Source: Palaemon carinicauda | Lineage: Eukaryota; Arthropoda; Malacostraca; Decapoda; Palaemonidae | Direction of reading: 5' to 3' | DNA: 64,000 bases | NCBI RefSeq assembly: GCF_036898095.1 | Contig: NC_090728.1 | Coordinates: 94,420,281 to 94,484,280 of the forward strand | Shown: positions 22,300 to 33,169 of the stretch, piece by piece | How the letters are laid out: every line of letters starts with the position of its first letter | Position numbering within the stretch: the stretch's first letter is position 1 | The notes under the pieces: generated by a model | The model's input: the letters and a program-made list of their open reading frames with translations, nothing else | Told to the model about the DNA's origin: nothing | The model's database searches: none | Position numbers and translations under genes: made by a program

Positions 22300-25200
22300 G
22301 AGCTGCCATTGACCTCTTGAAGTGCACCCTTCAGCAGCATGCTCTATACTTCCTTCTGTTGGGCAAGATATTTTACAGATCCCTGGCGATATAATGATGT
22401 CACCGTAGGATGAATTAAAGGAGGGAGAGAGCTGAGGAATGGGAGGAGGTATTTGGACCAGAGAACCTCCATCATCCATCTCTCTACTCTGTGGAAGCAC
22501 CCTCTCACCCACTGGTGGTGGAATGGGGGGAATGTCATCCCTAGTGTATGCATTTTCCTTTACCTTTCCCCCTACGTCTACCTCAACCCTGATTTTGTCA
22601 AGAGGGGAAAGACTGCGCAGAAGCTGTTTTGAGGATGAATTGTTGAGGATGTGCTTCTCTCTGCGTTGGTTTTGAGTAAAAGGTCTCCCTTGACCCAACA
22701 TCAAATGTTGGGGCTGGCAAAAGGACACCACCTTCTGATGGATGAAGTGCTGGGTCTCTTTTTGCCACTTCTCAATTATAACATCTATCTCTGCCGGCAG
22801 AAAAAGCGAAGACTCCCTGAAGGACGACAACCGATGCACTTATAAAAATGAGAGGTCACCGCCTCTTGACGTTTAAGCACCCAGTTTGCTCACTGGTTGA
22901 CAGCCTGGTTCATAAGAAACTCTTCTGTCCTGGCCCCTGTCAGGACAGTTTCCTTAAGGGCTTTCTTCTTGGTAAGGTCAGCAAGATCTTAAGTGTATGC
23001 CAAGAAGATGAGAGTCCCAGACCAGGGGTCAATCCAGGATGCCACCTGCATTGTTGCCATGACCATGACCTGCATGCCTGATCTTTTGCCACCAAAAAGT
23101 AAACTGGGACCGCCGCTAACTCTTCCAAACACCAACCTGGAGTCAGCGATACCACAGCTGGATCAAGAGGAAGAAGAGAGGGAAGGCCCTCCTGCATCTG
23201 ATAGTACTTGCGGTGTCAAGGGAAGGCTGCTGGATCAAGCAGAAGGACTTCTCTGCCCTAAGCACATTCTTGGATCCCATAACCTGGGTCTCTACCTTGG
23301 TTAAAGTCTGCTTGGTCAAAACTGACTATGGAAGCTCAAGTTTGAGTCTGGCAGTGCTGAGAGCACACCAAAGAAGTCAATTGCTGCCGTCTTGCCTTTA
23401 GGAGATGTTACTGCTTTGAGGCCTTTGGCTTTTTGAAAGCAGTAAGGTACTGTACTGTAAGGAAAAGGGAATTTGGCTCCCCCTCTTCTGCCTCCAAAGG
23501 ACCAGGAACAATTGACTGAGGAAGGTTTCCTTTAGCCCCTTTTAACGCTGACTTGGAGTCTTCCTCTTCTGGGTTGTTGTCTCCTGACTGATGAGAAGGT
23601 CCAGCTGACGTCTCTTGCTCCTGAATCCTCACCCTGAAGCAAATGGGAAAGTCTCAGATCCTTGGGAGTGCACTTGGTGTATTTGCTCTCTCTTGAGGGT
23701 GCCTGCTGCTAAAGGAGAGAGGTTGCTAGCCAATGTACTTAGGGCTACTGGTGCCCCGTTGTCTAGAAGGTGGCTGGTGGGTTGAAGATCAGTCTTCTTC
23801 CTCTTAGCTGAAAGTGGATGCTCTTCAGAGAATTCAATCAGTGAGAGCCAATAATTCTCTATCAAAGAGATCTCTTTGGAGAGAGCAAATCTCTCTAAGT
23901 TACTACTTGGGGGGGGGGAGAGTGACAGGAATTCTGCCAGTAAACCTTTAGTGTTTACTTTAACACAAACAATGCTTGAAGAAGAGAGGAGAGAAGTGGG
24001 ATCCTCCCTCCATGGAGGCCCCCAACTTGCTTTGGAGAGTGGGTGCGTCTCTTACTCTGAGGGCGAAGGTACCTGTGGGGGAGGCTTACCTGATGAATGC
24101 CTTGTTGACGTAGGCAGTCGGTTATTTCAGGAAAGACTAGGCCGAGCCTCTAACGGGTGTCTGGAGTGCCATGTAGGCACACGTTTCGCTGGCTCAGAGG
24201 ATAGCTTTGAATATTCATCAGGAGAAGCAGGATTAGAGGGGACTCTTTTATCCTGACTTACCTTTACTGGAGAGGAAGCCTGCAGTGAGCAGATGACGAG
24301 CATTCATGACAATCTGTAGGAGAACGCGTTGAAGGAGTACGTGCCCACTGATGATGACGACTTTTGTGTCTAGCACAAACAGGTGAAAATCGAGAATCTT
24401 TTTCTTCCAAATATTGCTTGCAGCAATCAGACGAAGAATGTCGCCTAATATCACTAGGCGAGCTAACATTGTCCTCTAACGAAAAAAGATCATAGCATCG
24501 CTTGAGCGCAAGTGGAGCGAGAGCGTGTTGTCCTCTGACAAGGAAAGATTGTATGATCACTTGAACTCGCTCACACTTAAACGGAGACAAATGTCTAGAA
24601 GCGCTTTACTCAGCCTAAGGGAAGCAAGGAGATGAGTGAGGGATGAGGCGAGGAGCGTCCAGGAGAGGGGCTTGCAGGAACATCTGTGGCAGGTGAGGAC
24701 CAACTATACAAAGCCTGGCAATTGGTAGGTTGATGAGGCGATGGTGAGCATCCCAAAACACCTCTAGAAGAGGATCGTTCTTGATGAATGTGGCGAGGGG
24801 AGACAGAATTCCTTAGAGAAGAACATCTAGCAGGGTGAGAAGGAAATGTTATATGGCTACGAGAGGCAGGATCAGGCAAGGTGCTGGAGAACATGCAAGG
24901 CAAGAGAGGCAGGGACCTTGGACTGCAAGAGAAGACACAGGTGAAGCTCAACTAGAAGCACATCTGAAACTGCGAAGTAAAGGTCTAAGATGAGACTGAT
25001 GAAACAGTTAAGTGCTTGCTGAGGAAGCTCGCCGTTTGGATGAGTGTGAGGGCAAGGGTCTGGAAGAGTGTGAGGTCAAAGGTCTGGAAGTTGAAGTGCT
25101 AGGAAAAGGTTGTCTGGGCGGAAAGTCATCCTTGGAGCATGAGACAGACCTTCTCTGAAGGGCATGCTCCAAGGAGCAATACTCAGGAGGCTAGCTCAGA

Positions 25201-25300
25201 GAAGGGCGAGGGTAATCTGCTTGCTGAAGTCCAAAGAAGGACTGGGCAAAGGATCTGGAGAGCCAGGAACAAGATCATTCTGCCAAATGGCTCCAGCCAG
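22300..25300 (-). pseudogene. Gag-like region of DIRS-6
   Basis: There are several minus-strand frames (22839-22177, 23197-22940, 23632-23408, 24590-24264) but no continuous gene. A block starting near 22560 reads REKHILNNSSSKQLLRSLSP. The assignment rests on its place upstream of the RT and on weak likeness to the gag core of DIRS-5. A run of 10 G is at 23909-23918. Confidence 0.4.
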
Positions 25301-25728
25301 AGTGAAGTGTGCTCTCACTGATGGCCGAATTATCAGTGATCAGGCGGGGGCGGTTGCCTCCCCATTACCGATAGGTTGTTTACACCCTGTTATAATCTTA
25401 ACTGACGTGTTTCCGCTTCACTTTTCTATTTTCCTATAGTAAACAACAATGGTTTGAATTCGTATAGAAACAAATAATTCAAGGAGTTTTACCAAATGAT
25501 TTCTTGCTTCATTTCTATTTCATCCTCTTATAATATTTCCTATTACGTTCTAAAAAGAAACACGGTACATAAATATATAATTTCTCTCAGCACAAATGCC
25601 CGAAATTAGTCCACTGAATGGTAAAACCTTCTGAGAAATATTCATAAAATATAGAAAACAGTAACAGTCATCATAAAATAAACTTCATACAATATAAGCA
25701 AAACTCATGAAGCATACTGTAATCTTAC
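25301..25728. other. Gene-free stretch downstream of the USP exon
   Basis: A/T-rich. It would be intron, or 3' UTR if the gene ends here: reading past the 25728 donor meets a stop after seven codons (25705). Confidence 0.4.
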
Positions 25729-26349
25729 CTCACATGCTGACACAGTTCTCTGGCGATTTGCACATGCTTGAACTGAAGGGGAGGTTGACTGACAACTTTT
25801 AGGTAAATTATCATTACTAAGGGATCTTGAACTTGATTGCAGCTGCTCAGATTTGTGGGCATCAGCCCGCACCCCTTCACTGCGATCTGTTCGCCTAGCA
25901 GTTCCAGGAGGGTTACCATATCTAACAAATAACTCTGGTCCACCTCCATAAATCTCATGGAAGAAATACCACATTTCCTCAGAAATCTGAGCATAGTCAG
26001 AACCTTGTTTTAACATTGGTTGACCAGTCTTACTGGCACATATGGAAGAGTTATCTATAGGTCCAGGGGGTTCTTGTTCTCGTCCTCGCACAAAGCTCTC
26101 CCACTGTCTAAACCATTTCATAGAAATAGCATAAACAATACTTGGGTACTCTTCATCTTGGAACATTTTATGAAGTTTAATAAATAGATCTAGTTCACTG
26201 CTCTGCCTGTGAAGAATAGCTTCAAGCTCTGCCCGGCATGTCACACACTCATACAGACGAGTACATGCTGGTCCACCTCCAAACACTTGGTGCAAGTATT
26301 CCCATACACCTTGATTCAGAAGCATGACCAGATCTGCTACATAACTTGC
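25729..26349 (-). CDS. Usp20-33: USP20/33-like deubiquitinase, exon with the second DUSP domain
   Basis: The 621-bp, phase-0 exon has acceptor AG at 26351-26350 and donor GT at 25728-25727 (TGTGAG then GTAAGAT). It encodes the end of the first DUSP domain (VWEYLHQVFGGGPACTRLYE, CVTC) and a whole second one (MKWFRQWESFVRG, EPPGPIDNSSIC, LKQGSDYAQISEEMWYFF, IYGGGPELFVRY). A Ser-rich tail without a domain follows. USP20 and USP33 remove ubiquitin from substrates, and tandem C-terminal DUSP domains after the catalytic domain are their family mark. If the donor is used, a last exon lies further left and was not found. Confidence 0.9.
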
Positions 26350-26468
26350 CTGACAAAATCAGAAAAACTATTATACACTTACAATACAATGATTGTTGTG
26401 AAACATGTCAAACTCAATTTTACCTATCATTCAGATGATGAAATACAGATATCACTGATTCTATCTAC

Positions 26469-26606
26469 CTTTTGTGGCTGAACACCTCCATGTGGACATA
26501 AGAAATCTGAATTATCGATGGGGCCTGGCTCAGCGAATGTATTAAATTTATTGACCCATTGTTTTGACACATAAAACTGCATCAGTGAAGGTTCTCGAGA
26601 CGCCAC
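26469..26606 (-). CDS. Usp20-33: USP20/33-like deubiquitinase, exon with the first DUSP start
   Basis: The 138-bp, phase-0 exon lies between acceptor (CACAG, then GTGGCG at 26606) and donor (AAAAG, then GTAGATAG at 26468). It codes 46 residues: [20 protein letters not shown] and [15 protein letters not shown], the N-terminal half of a DUSP domain. It joins in frame to the next exon 119 bp downstream and to the catalytic exon 30 kb upstream. Confidence 0.92.
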
Positions 26607-26609
26607 CTG

Positions 26610-27198
26610 TGAATTGAGACATAGGTTTAAAATAAGATACAGTATATCAATACAGTAAATCAAACACCCAACTTTAACAATTTTGAAATTGAATTAAAAA
26701 GTTCCTAATAATCATAACATAAAATGTTAAAATTATTTTTGACATTTCACCACAAATTTTTAGATGGTCACATAAATTTATAATAGAACACTCACAGGGG
26801 TTAGGGAAATGTGAAGCTGAATTCATATTTTTTTCATAAAAATCAGTTTTCAAATGAGGTGGAAGTATGAAAAATTTTGATTAAACAAGTTTGGACTGGA
26901 GTTTGGCCCCAACTTGGAAACAATTAATATTATCAAAGAATATATTAATCTTTCATTATTAATTCAAAATGTTCACAGTAGTAACTGTTTTATGTGACCT
27001 GAATCTTTTAAAGATAACTTAAGGTTCTCAATGCCTGTATACACCTAACCAATTTACAAATATCAAATAACATAAATCTTTTACAGTGCCACAATGATGG
27101 GATTGTAAGAACACAGAGCTGACATCCAGCCAGACAAGCTTAAATTTCTTCTTTTGGATGGGAGGCAGATTGACAGCAAATCACCGGTCAGTACATGT
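26610..27198. other. Intronic, no feature
   Basis: A/T-rich intron sequence without a coding frame or repeat I can name. Confidence 0.4.
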
Positions 27199-27243
27199 AA
27201 TTATTATCTTTATTATTATTATTATTAATATTATTATTATTAA

Positions 27244-27302
<59 letters not shown>

Positions 27303-27900
27303 GTTGCTAAGCTACAACCCTAGTTGGAAAAGTAGGATGCTATATGCCCAAGGGCTCCAACAGGGAAAACAGCCCAGTGAGGAAAGGAAACAAGGAAAAA
27401 TAAAATATTTCAAGAAGTCACAACATTAAAATAAATATTTCCTATATAAACTATAAAACCTTTACCAAAATAAGAGGAAGAGAAATTAGATAGAATAGTG
27501 TGCCCTAGTGTACCCTCAAACAACAGAACTCTGAGCCAAGACAGTGGAAGACCATGGTACAAGGCTATAGCACCAAGCAAGACTAAAGAACAATGGTTTG
27601 ATTTTGGAGTCTCCTTCTCCTAGAAGGGGCTGCTTACCATAGCTAAAGTCTCTCTTCTACCCTTACCAACAGGAAAGTAGCCCCTGAACAATTTCAGTGC
27701 AGTAGTTAACCCTAGGGTGAATAAAAATTATTTGATAACCTCAGTGTTGTCAGGTGTGTGAGGACAGAGGAGAATCTGTAATGAATAGGGCGGACTATTT
27801 GGTGTATGTGTAGGCAAAGTGAAAGTGAACCATAACTAGAAAGAAGGATCCAATGTAGTACTGTCTAGTCAGTTAAAGGACCTCATAACTCCCTAGTGGT
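27199..27900 (-). mobile_element. SINE- or LINE-derived element with (TTA)n tail, minus strand
   Basis: The TTA tract at 27199-27302 is the 3' tail in minus orientation. The next 110 bases (TTGCTAAGCTACAACCCTAG; TTGGAAAAGTAGGATGC) are nearly the reverse complement of the 3' end of the LINE at 30115-30200. The body beyond that (to about 27900) has no RT and does not match that LINE. It is therefore either a SINE sharing the LINE tail or another LINE's 3' UTR. Confidence 0.6.
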
Positions 27901-27974
27901 AATATCTCAAATATAAACATAAATATTTTACAGTACAATGTTTACATTTGACCTCATCCACATACAGTAAATTT

Positions 27975-28210
27975 TTAAAGTTATATGTATTTATCCCAGC
28001 TACACAAACCTGGGTCCTTTAAACAGAGAGATGTTTTAAGCGTGAGCTGAAAAAGTGATTTAATTTGTTAATGAGAAGCCCTGCCCCTTCACGTTGGAAG
28101 ATCAGCACTTTGATCTTTCGGCTCAAAACAGAGGGGTTGTTGAGGAGGGAATTTCAACTAAAAGGACTCGCGTTTGTAAAGCTATAAAAAATACAAATTA
28201 CTTTAAAATT
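27975..28210. repeat. 3' inverted unit of DIRS-7
   Basis: The left end (CCCAGCTACACAAACCTGGG at about 27993) is inverted against the right end (CGCGTTTGTAAAGCTA at about 28169). It is degenerate compared with DIRS-3. Confidence 0.5.
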
Positions 28211-28290
28211 TATGATTTTTTCCTACGCAAAATACAAAACAGTGTCCCTAAAGTAGAAGACTCACTATCTAATGGGTTGGAAGTCCCCCT

Positions 28291-28962
28291 AGAACTGAAT
28301 TGGTTGGTTCTTTTTCTTCTCTAGAAATGTCATTCTACCTGGTCCCATACAGGAGTGATAGCAATAACTCCAGCACCTCCTGTCTATTACTGTGATGAAT
28401 AGACTGATAGCACCTGGCCTTTCCAAGAAGATTGGTATGTGGTCAAAGGAGGGATCCCTTCCCTTGAAGAGGATAGCAGTCTGGGAAGTGTCAATCTGCC
28501 TGGTCCCATACTGAAGCTAAGGAGATGACTCCAGCATCCTTTTATCTGTGTATCAAAGGAAAAACAAGATTGATAGGGCCTGGCCTGGCCTGTTTAGGAA
28601 GACTGGTATGTGGGCAAAGAAGGGATTCCTCCGACTGAAGAGCATAGCAATCCAGAATGATATACTGTACCTGGCATATGATGATCAATGAGCTGATATA
28701 AAATTCACCATTGGGGAGATACTTATCTAAATTCTAAAGAATGGAGCAAGTATAGCTTACAAGCATCAAGTCAGATCCAGTGAGTAATGCTTCGAACACT
28801 TCGTTCCTAGGAGAGGGTGCAGAAAAATGAAGAACCAGTAATTCTATCTTTCATTTACAACTTACATCTCTATGTTTCTATAGAGATGTAAAAGTCAATA
28901 AAGTTTTATCCTTTATATCATTCATATGAAGTTGAAAATCACACACACGTACTTCATAATAA

Positions 28963-28993
<31 letters not shown>

Positions 28994-29049
28994 AAGAAGA
29001 ATGATAATAATAGTAATAAACATTTTTATTTATCTATTTCTTTATTTTT
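28291..29049. other. DIRS-7 3' UTR and an (AAG)n tract
   Basis: No coding signal. Two related blocks (around 28330-28460 and 28490-28640, sharing CCTGGTCCCATAC) suggest an internal duplication. An AAG microsatellite is at 28968-29000. Confidence 0.4.
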
Positions 29050-30199
29050 TCATTAATTTTCTTTAGTAATGTGATATCCGGTGTTCCACAGGGTAGTGTT
29101 CTTGGCCCATTACTTTTCATACCATATACACATGACATGTGGTTTGGCCTAGAAAACAAGCTTGTTGCATATGCAGATGATGCTACTCTCTTTGCATCAA
29201 TTCCATCCCCTGAATGTAGATCTAGGGTTGGTGAATCCCTTAATAGAGATTAAGCTAGAATTAGTGCATGGTGCAAATTATGGGGTATGAAGTTGAATCC
29301 TAACAAAACTCAAAGTATGATTGTAAGTAGGTCAAGGACGGTGGCTCCTCAACATCCGGATCTCAGTATTGATAATGTTTCTTTAAATATGTATGACTCT
29401 TTCAAAATTTTAGGTGTGATTCTCGACAGTAAATTTACTTTTGAGAAACATATAAGGTCTGTGTCTTCTTCAATTGCACAGAAAATAGGCTTATTGAGAA
29501 AGTCTTTCAAGATTTTCGGTGATCAATCTATTCTGAAGAAGTGTTTTAATTCTTTCATTCTACCTTGTTTTGAGTATTGTTCTCCTGTCTGGTCTTCAGC
29601 TGCTGATTCTCATCTAATTTGTTGGACAGAAACTTACGGTCTATTAAATTTCTTATTCCTGATCTAGATATTAATCTCTGGCACCGTCGTTCAATTAGTT
29701 CATTATGCTTGTTGCATAAGATTTTTCATAACTCTGACCATCCTTTACATTCAAATCTCCCTGGACAATTCTATCCTGTTCGTAATACTAGGCAGGCAGT
29801 TAATTCTAATAGCCAGGCCTTCTCCATCACGAGGCTCAATACTACGCAGTACTCTAGAAGTTTTATTCCAGCTGTTACCAAGTTGTGGAATGATCTTCCT
29901 AATCGGGTGGTTGAATCAGTAGAACTTCAAAAGTTCAAAGTTGGAGCAAATGCTTTTTTGTTGACCAGGTGGACATGAGTCTTTTTATAGTTTATTTATG
30001 ACATATTTGTTTTTGATGTTGTTAATAGTTTATATATGACATGTCTGTTTTGACGTTGTTACTTATTTTAGAATGATTTATTGTTAATTTGTTCTCTTCA
30101 TTTATTTATTTCCTTATTTCCTTTCCTCACTGGGCTATTTTCCCTGTTGGAGCCCCTGGGCTTATAGCATCTTGCTTTTCCAACTAGGGTTGTAGCTTG

Positions 30200-30240
<41 letters not shown>
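29050..30240 (+). mobile_element. LINE-A, 5' truncated, with (AAT)n tail
   Basis: RT C-terminal half: [13 protein letters not shown], then [10 protein letters not shown] with the catalytic ADD (about 29170), MKLNPNKTQSMIVSRSR, and FKILGVILDSKFTFEKHI. The post-RT part ends in TKLWNDLPNRVV and a stop near 29978. One in-frame TAA is at 29251-29253 and one frameshift near 29630. The 3' UTR ends with TTTTCCAACTAGGGTTGTAG and an (AAT)n tail. The motif style is that of the Jockey/I group of non-LTR elements; the clade is not certain. Confidence 0.82.
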
Positions 30241-30242
<2 letters not shown>

Positions 30243-30289
30243 GACAAGATACTTCCTGTCTGTGTTGGAGCTGAGATGGTTACAAAACT

Positions 30290-31400
30290 ACTTGAGCAGC
30301 CACCACAGGCCCAAACACAAAAGTGTCAAGGGACTTGTGGCTACTGCATACTCCTGTAGGTAAAAGGCAGTGAAGGTGATCTAGCATTCCCGAACCCTAG
30401 CCTTCAACACCTGGCCGACTGCAAGATTCCTCTTTAAGACTGGGGTGGGGCCTATATCCAACTGCATGAGCTCTGATCCTATCTAATACATTGACCCTCT
30501 TAGCTGTTGAGGCGTACGATTTATGGATCATCTCACAAAGCCAGAAAGAAATCCGAGTTCCTTAACACCTATTTCTTGGTCCTGCCAGTGCTAAAGAAGA
30601 GTACCTGACATTCAAGCCATAGGTGTCAGGTCCTTTCCAGATGGCACCACAAAGATCTCACGGGACACACTGGCATCTCTTAATTACCATCTGATGCTTC
30701 ACATAAAGAATGGATGAAGAGAGTCTTGAACTTTGAGTCATGCACCGACAGGCTCTTGATTTTTGGCCATAAAATGTGGCCTAAAACTAAAGGAGCCCTA
30801 TCACCCATCCGCATGGGTGACTAACTAGAGACACCGTGCTTCTTACCTTCTCTCTTTACTGTTGCAAGGCAAGTATAAAGACAGTCTTGAGAGTCAGATC
30901 TCTGTCTGATGACCTTGTCAAAGGCTCCAACAGCAGAAGTGTCAGAGCCTTAAGAACCAAGGTTCCATCCCACTTTGGCGGCCCGAGGTCCCAGGGTGGG
31001 AAAAATTGCTTAAAGCTCCTCAAGAGCACAGATCATTCCCAAGAGGAAGAGAGGTCTATGCCCTTCTGTCATCAGACCATGAATAGAACTGAACAGTAGC
31101 CTTAGGCAGCCATGACTGAGAGGTGCTTCTCTCGATGAAGGACTAGGAAATCTGCAATGTGCGCTAGAGATGCTCTAACCGGAGAGTTATCTCTTCCACA
31201 ATACCAATCACAGAAGATGGCCCAACTTCCTGGTAGAGAGCTGCAGAGTAGTTGCAGGTACCCAGACATCTGTGCAATGCCCCACGAAAAACCTTTTGCT
31301 TGGAGGAGATGCTGGACAGTCTCCAACTGTGAAGTTCCATTGACTTCATGGATTGATGATACCTCTGGAAATGTGGCTAATAAAGGAGTGTAGACCATTG
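30290..31400 (-). pseudogene. Tyrosine recombinase remnant of DIRS-7
   Basis: The block at 31398-31102 holds TVQHLLQAKGFSWGIAQMSG and LAHIADFLVLHREKHLSV, the core-binding part. The catalytic end (30600-30300) is in pieces: a RAHAVGY box sits where HEVKG occurs in DIRS-2. Frameshifts and stops are many. Confidence 0.6.
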
Positions 31401-33165
31401 GGGTAGTTTTCTCGGGACCTCAACTCTAAGTGCTAACAGATCACGATACCACAAAGCACGTACCCACCTGGGAGTCACCAAGGTCATCTGAGTCTGGGCA
31501 TAATCTAGTTGATTAATGACGGATAAGGCTGAACGGAGGGAAGGCATGTGTCCAGGTGATCCCATGCACGATGTTGGAAGGCGACTTCGAACATAGCCAA
31601 TGGGTCTGGGAAGAGGGAGCTTCTTGTTTAGCCGTGTGGTGAACAGGCCTTTTCCTGGAGAACCCCACAAAGTGAGAAAGCTCTCCGCCATGCAGGGATG
31701 CAGAGACCACTCTGACCGCACAAACTGTCCCTGGTGCCTGTGTATGACTGTTAGTACATTCCTCTTTCCCAGATTATACCTGGCTCACAATACGGTGTGG
31801 AATTCTGCCCAGATATGTATATGCTTCGTCACACCCTTGCTTGATGACATAAGCTACTATAGTGGTGGTGTTGCTCTTCAACACTACCGAGTGCCTCGTC
31901 AAATATTCTTGGAATGCTTGCAGCACGAGAAAGGCTGCTTGCATTTCCAGGATGTTTATGTGCAGAGGTATTTCTACTTCTGACTACACTACAGAGAAGA
32001 CCTTCGACCCACCTTTGAACAGTGTTAAGTCCAGAGGTAGAGAGTCAAGTGGGACCCCTATAAGGAGGTTTTCCTCGTTTAGCCACCATGTAAGATTGTC
32101 ACGAGCCTTCTGTCCCACTGGAACAAGAAGGAATGGGAGATCTCTGCAGGCTGACCTTTAATCCTTCAAACAACACTGAAAAGACCTCTGGTGGAGACAA
32201 TCATGAGGAACAAGTTCCTCCAGCAAGGAGAGGTGGCTGAGAAGACTTTCAGTGCTGAGCAGGGATTTCTGTCTTGTACAAAAAAGGTCGCGCTACTTCT
32301 CTGAGCTTGCAGATGCAATCATTTGACAGAAACTATTGCTACTGCCATGTCTATCAGCATGCCCAGTACTTCAACCTCTGCTTGGGTAAGAGATTCAACT
32401 TTTCCCAGTTTAACATTAGCACAATCCCCAGATTGTGACAAAATGCGAAAGTTGATCTCAATTCTGTAGCAACTGCCTTAAGGAGTAGGACAAGATCAAC
32501 CAATCGTCAAGATATAGTACATCAACAGACAAATAAATCCCTTGTGAGCGGGCCCTAGCTGCTACCAAGGAGAACACCGAAGTTAACACCTGAGGAACAG
32601 TACACAGTACGAAGGAGTCTTGAATTGATACACTGTACCGTAGAGGGAAAAGCGGAGGTACTTTCAAGAGGACTGATGCGCGGATACTTGAAAGTACGCA
32701 ACCTTTAGGTCCACTGAAAGCATAAAGTCTTCTTTTCTGACAGAACACAACACAGAAGGTACCATTTCCATCCTTAACCTTGTTTAAAGCACAAATCTGT
32801 TCAGAGGAGAAAGGACGATGTCTGATCTCCAGTCCCCAATTGACTTTTTCCCCAGGGTGAGTTGACTGTAGAAACCAAGAAACTCGTCTCGACCAACTTC
32901 AAGCTCATTCTTCTCCAACATCCCTTCTACCTCTGTCCTCAAGGCCAAGGCTTTCAGTGATGTTGAAGGATCAGACTAGAGCTCTTTTGGTAAGTAAGAT
33001 AGGGGAGCCAATGGTTCTGGAAAAGGGTAGTGAGTTGCATTCTCGAAATGCACTCACTACCCATGGTTTGGCCCAGCATCTCTGCCAGGTTGCACAATAG
33101 CATGACAAGCACCACCCTACTCTCGACAGCAGGGTAGGGGGAACACCAGCATCAGCATTTATCAT
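31377..33165 (-). pseudogene. RT-RNase H-MT remnant of DIRS-7
   Basis: RT pieces: VPQVLTSVFSLVAARARSQG and LYLDDWLILSYS (YxDD, about 32510). RNase H around 31870-31990 is degenerate. MT-like tail: VHHTAKQEAPSSQTHW and TRLNKKLPLPRP near 31640, and MTLVTPRWVRALW near 31480. Stops and shifts throughout. Confidence 0.65.
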
Positions 33166-33169
33166 TCTC

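Larger units (their letters stand above)
19985..25300 (-). mobile_element. DIRS-like copy DIRS-6 (probably lineage B), heavily decayed
   Basis: Minus-strand order is gag-like region (about 25300-22300), RT-RNase H (22260-20880), then recombinase (20880-20010). The recombinase is cut before its HxxR/Tyr end. Many frames are needed to follow the RT. Its left side is not resolved and its right end is placed only roughly, just before the USP exon at 25729. Confidence 0.65.

Noticed and set aside
25705..25728. Seven extra codons after the last USP exon, as the true C-terminus
   Set aside because: A good donor (GAG, then GTAAGAT) precedes them; kept only as an alternative.
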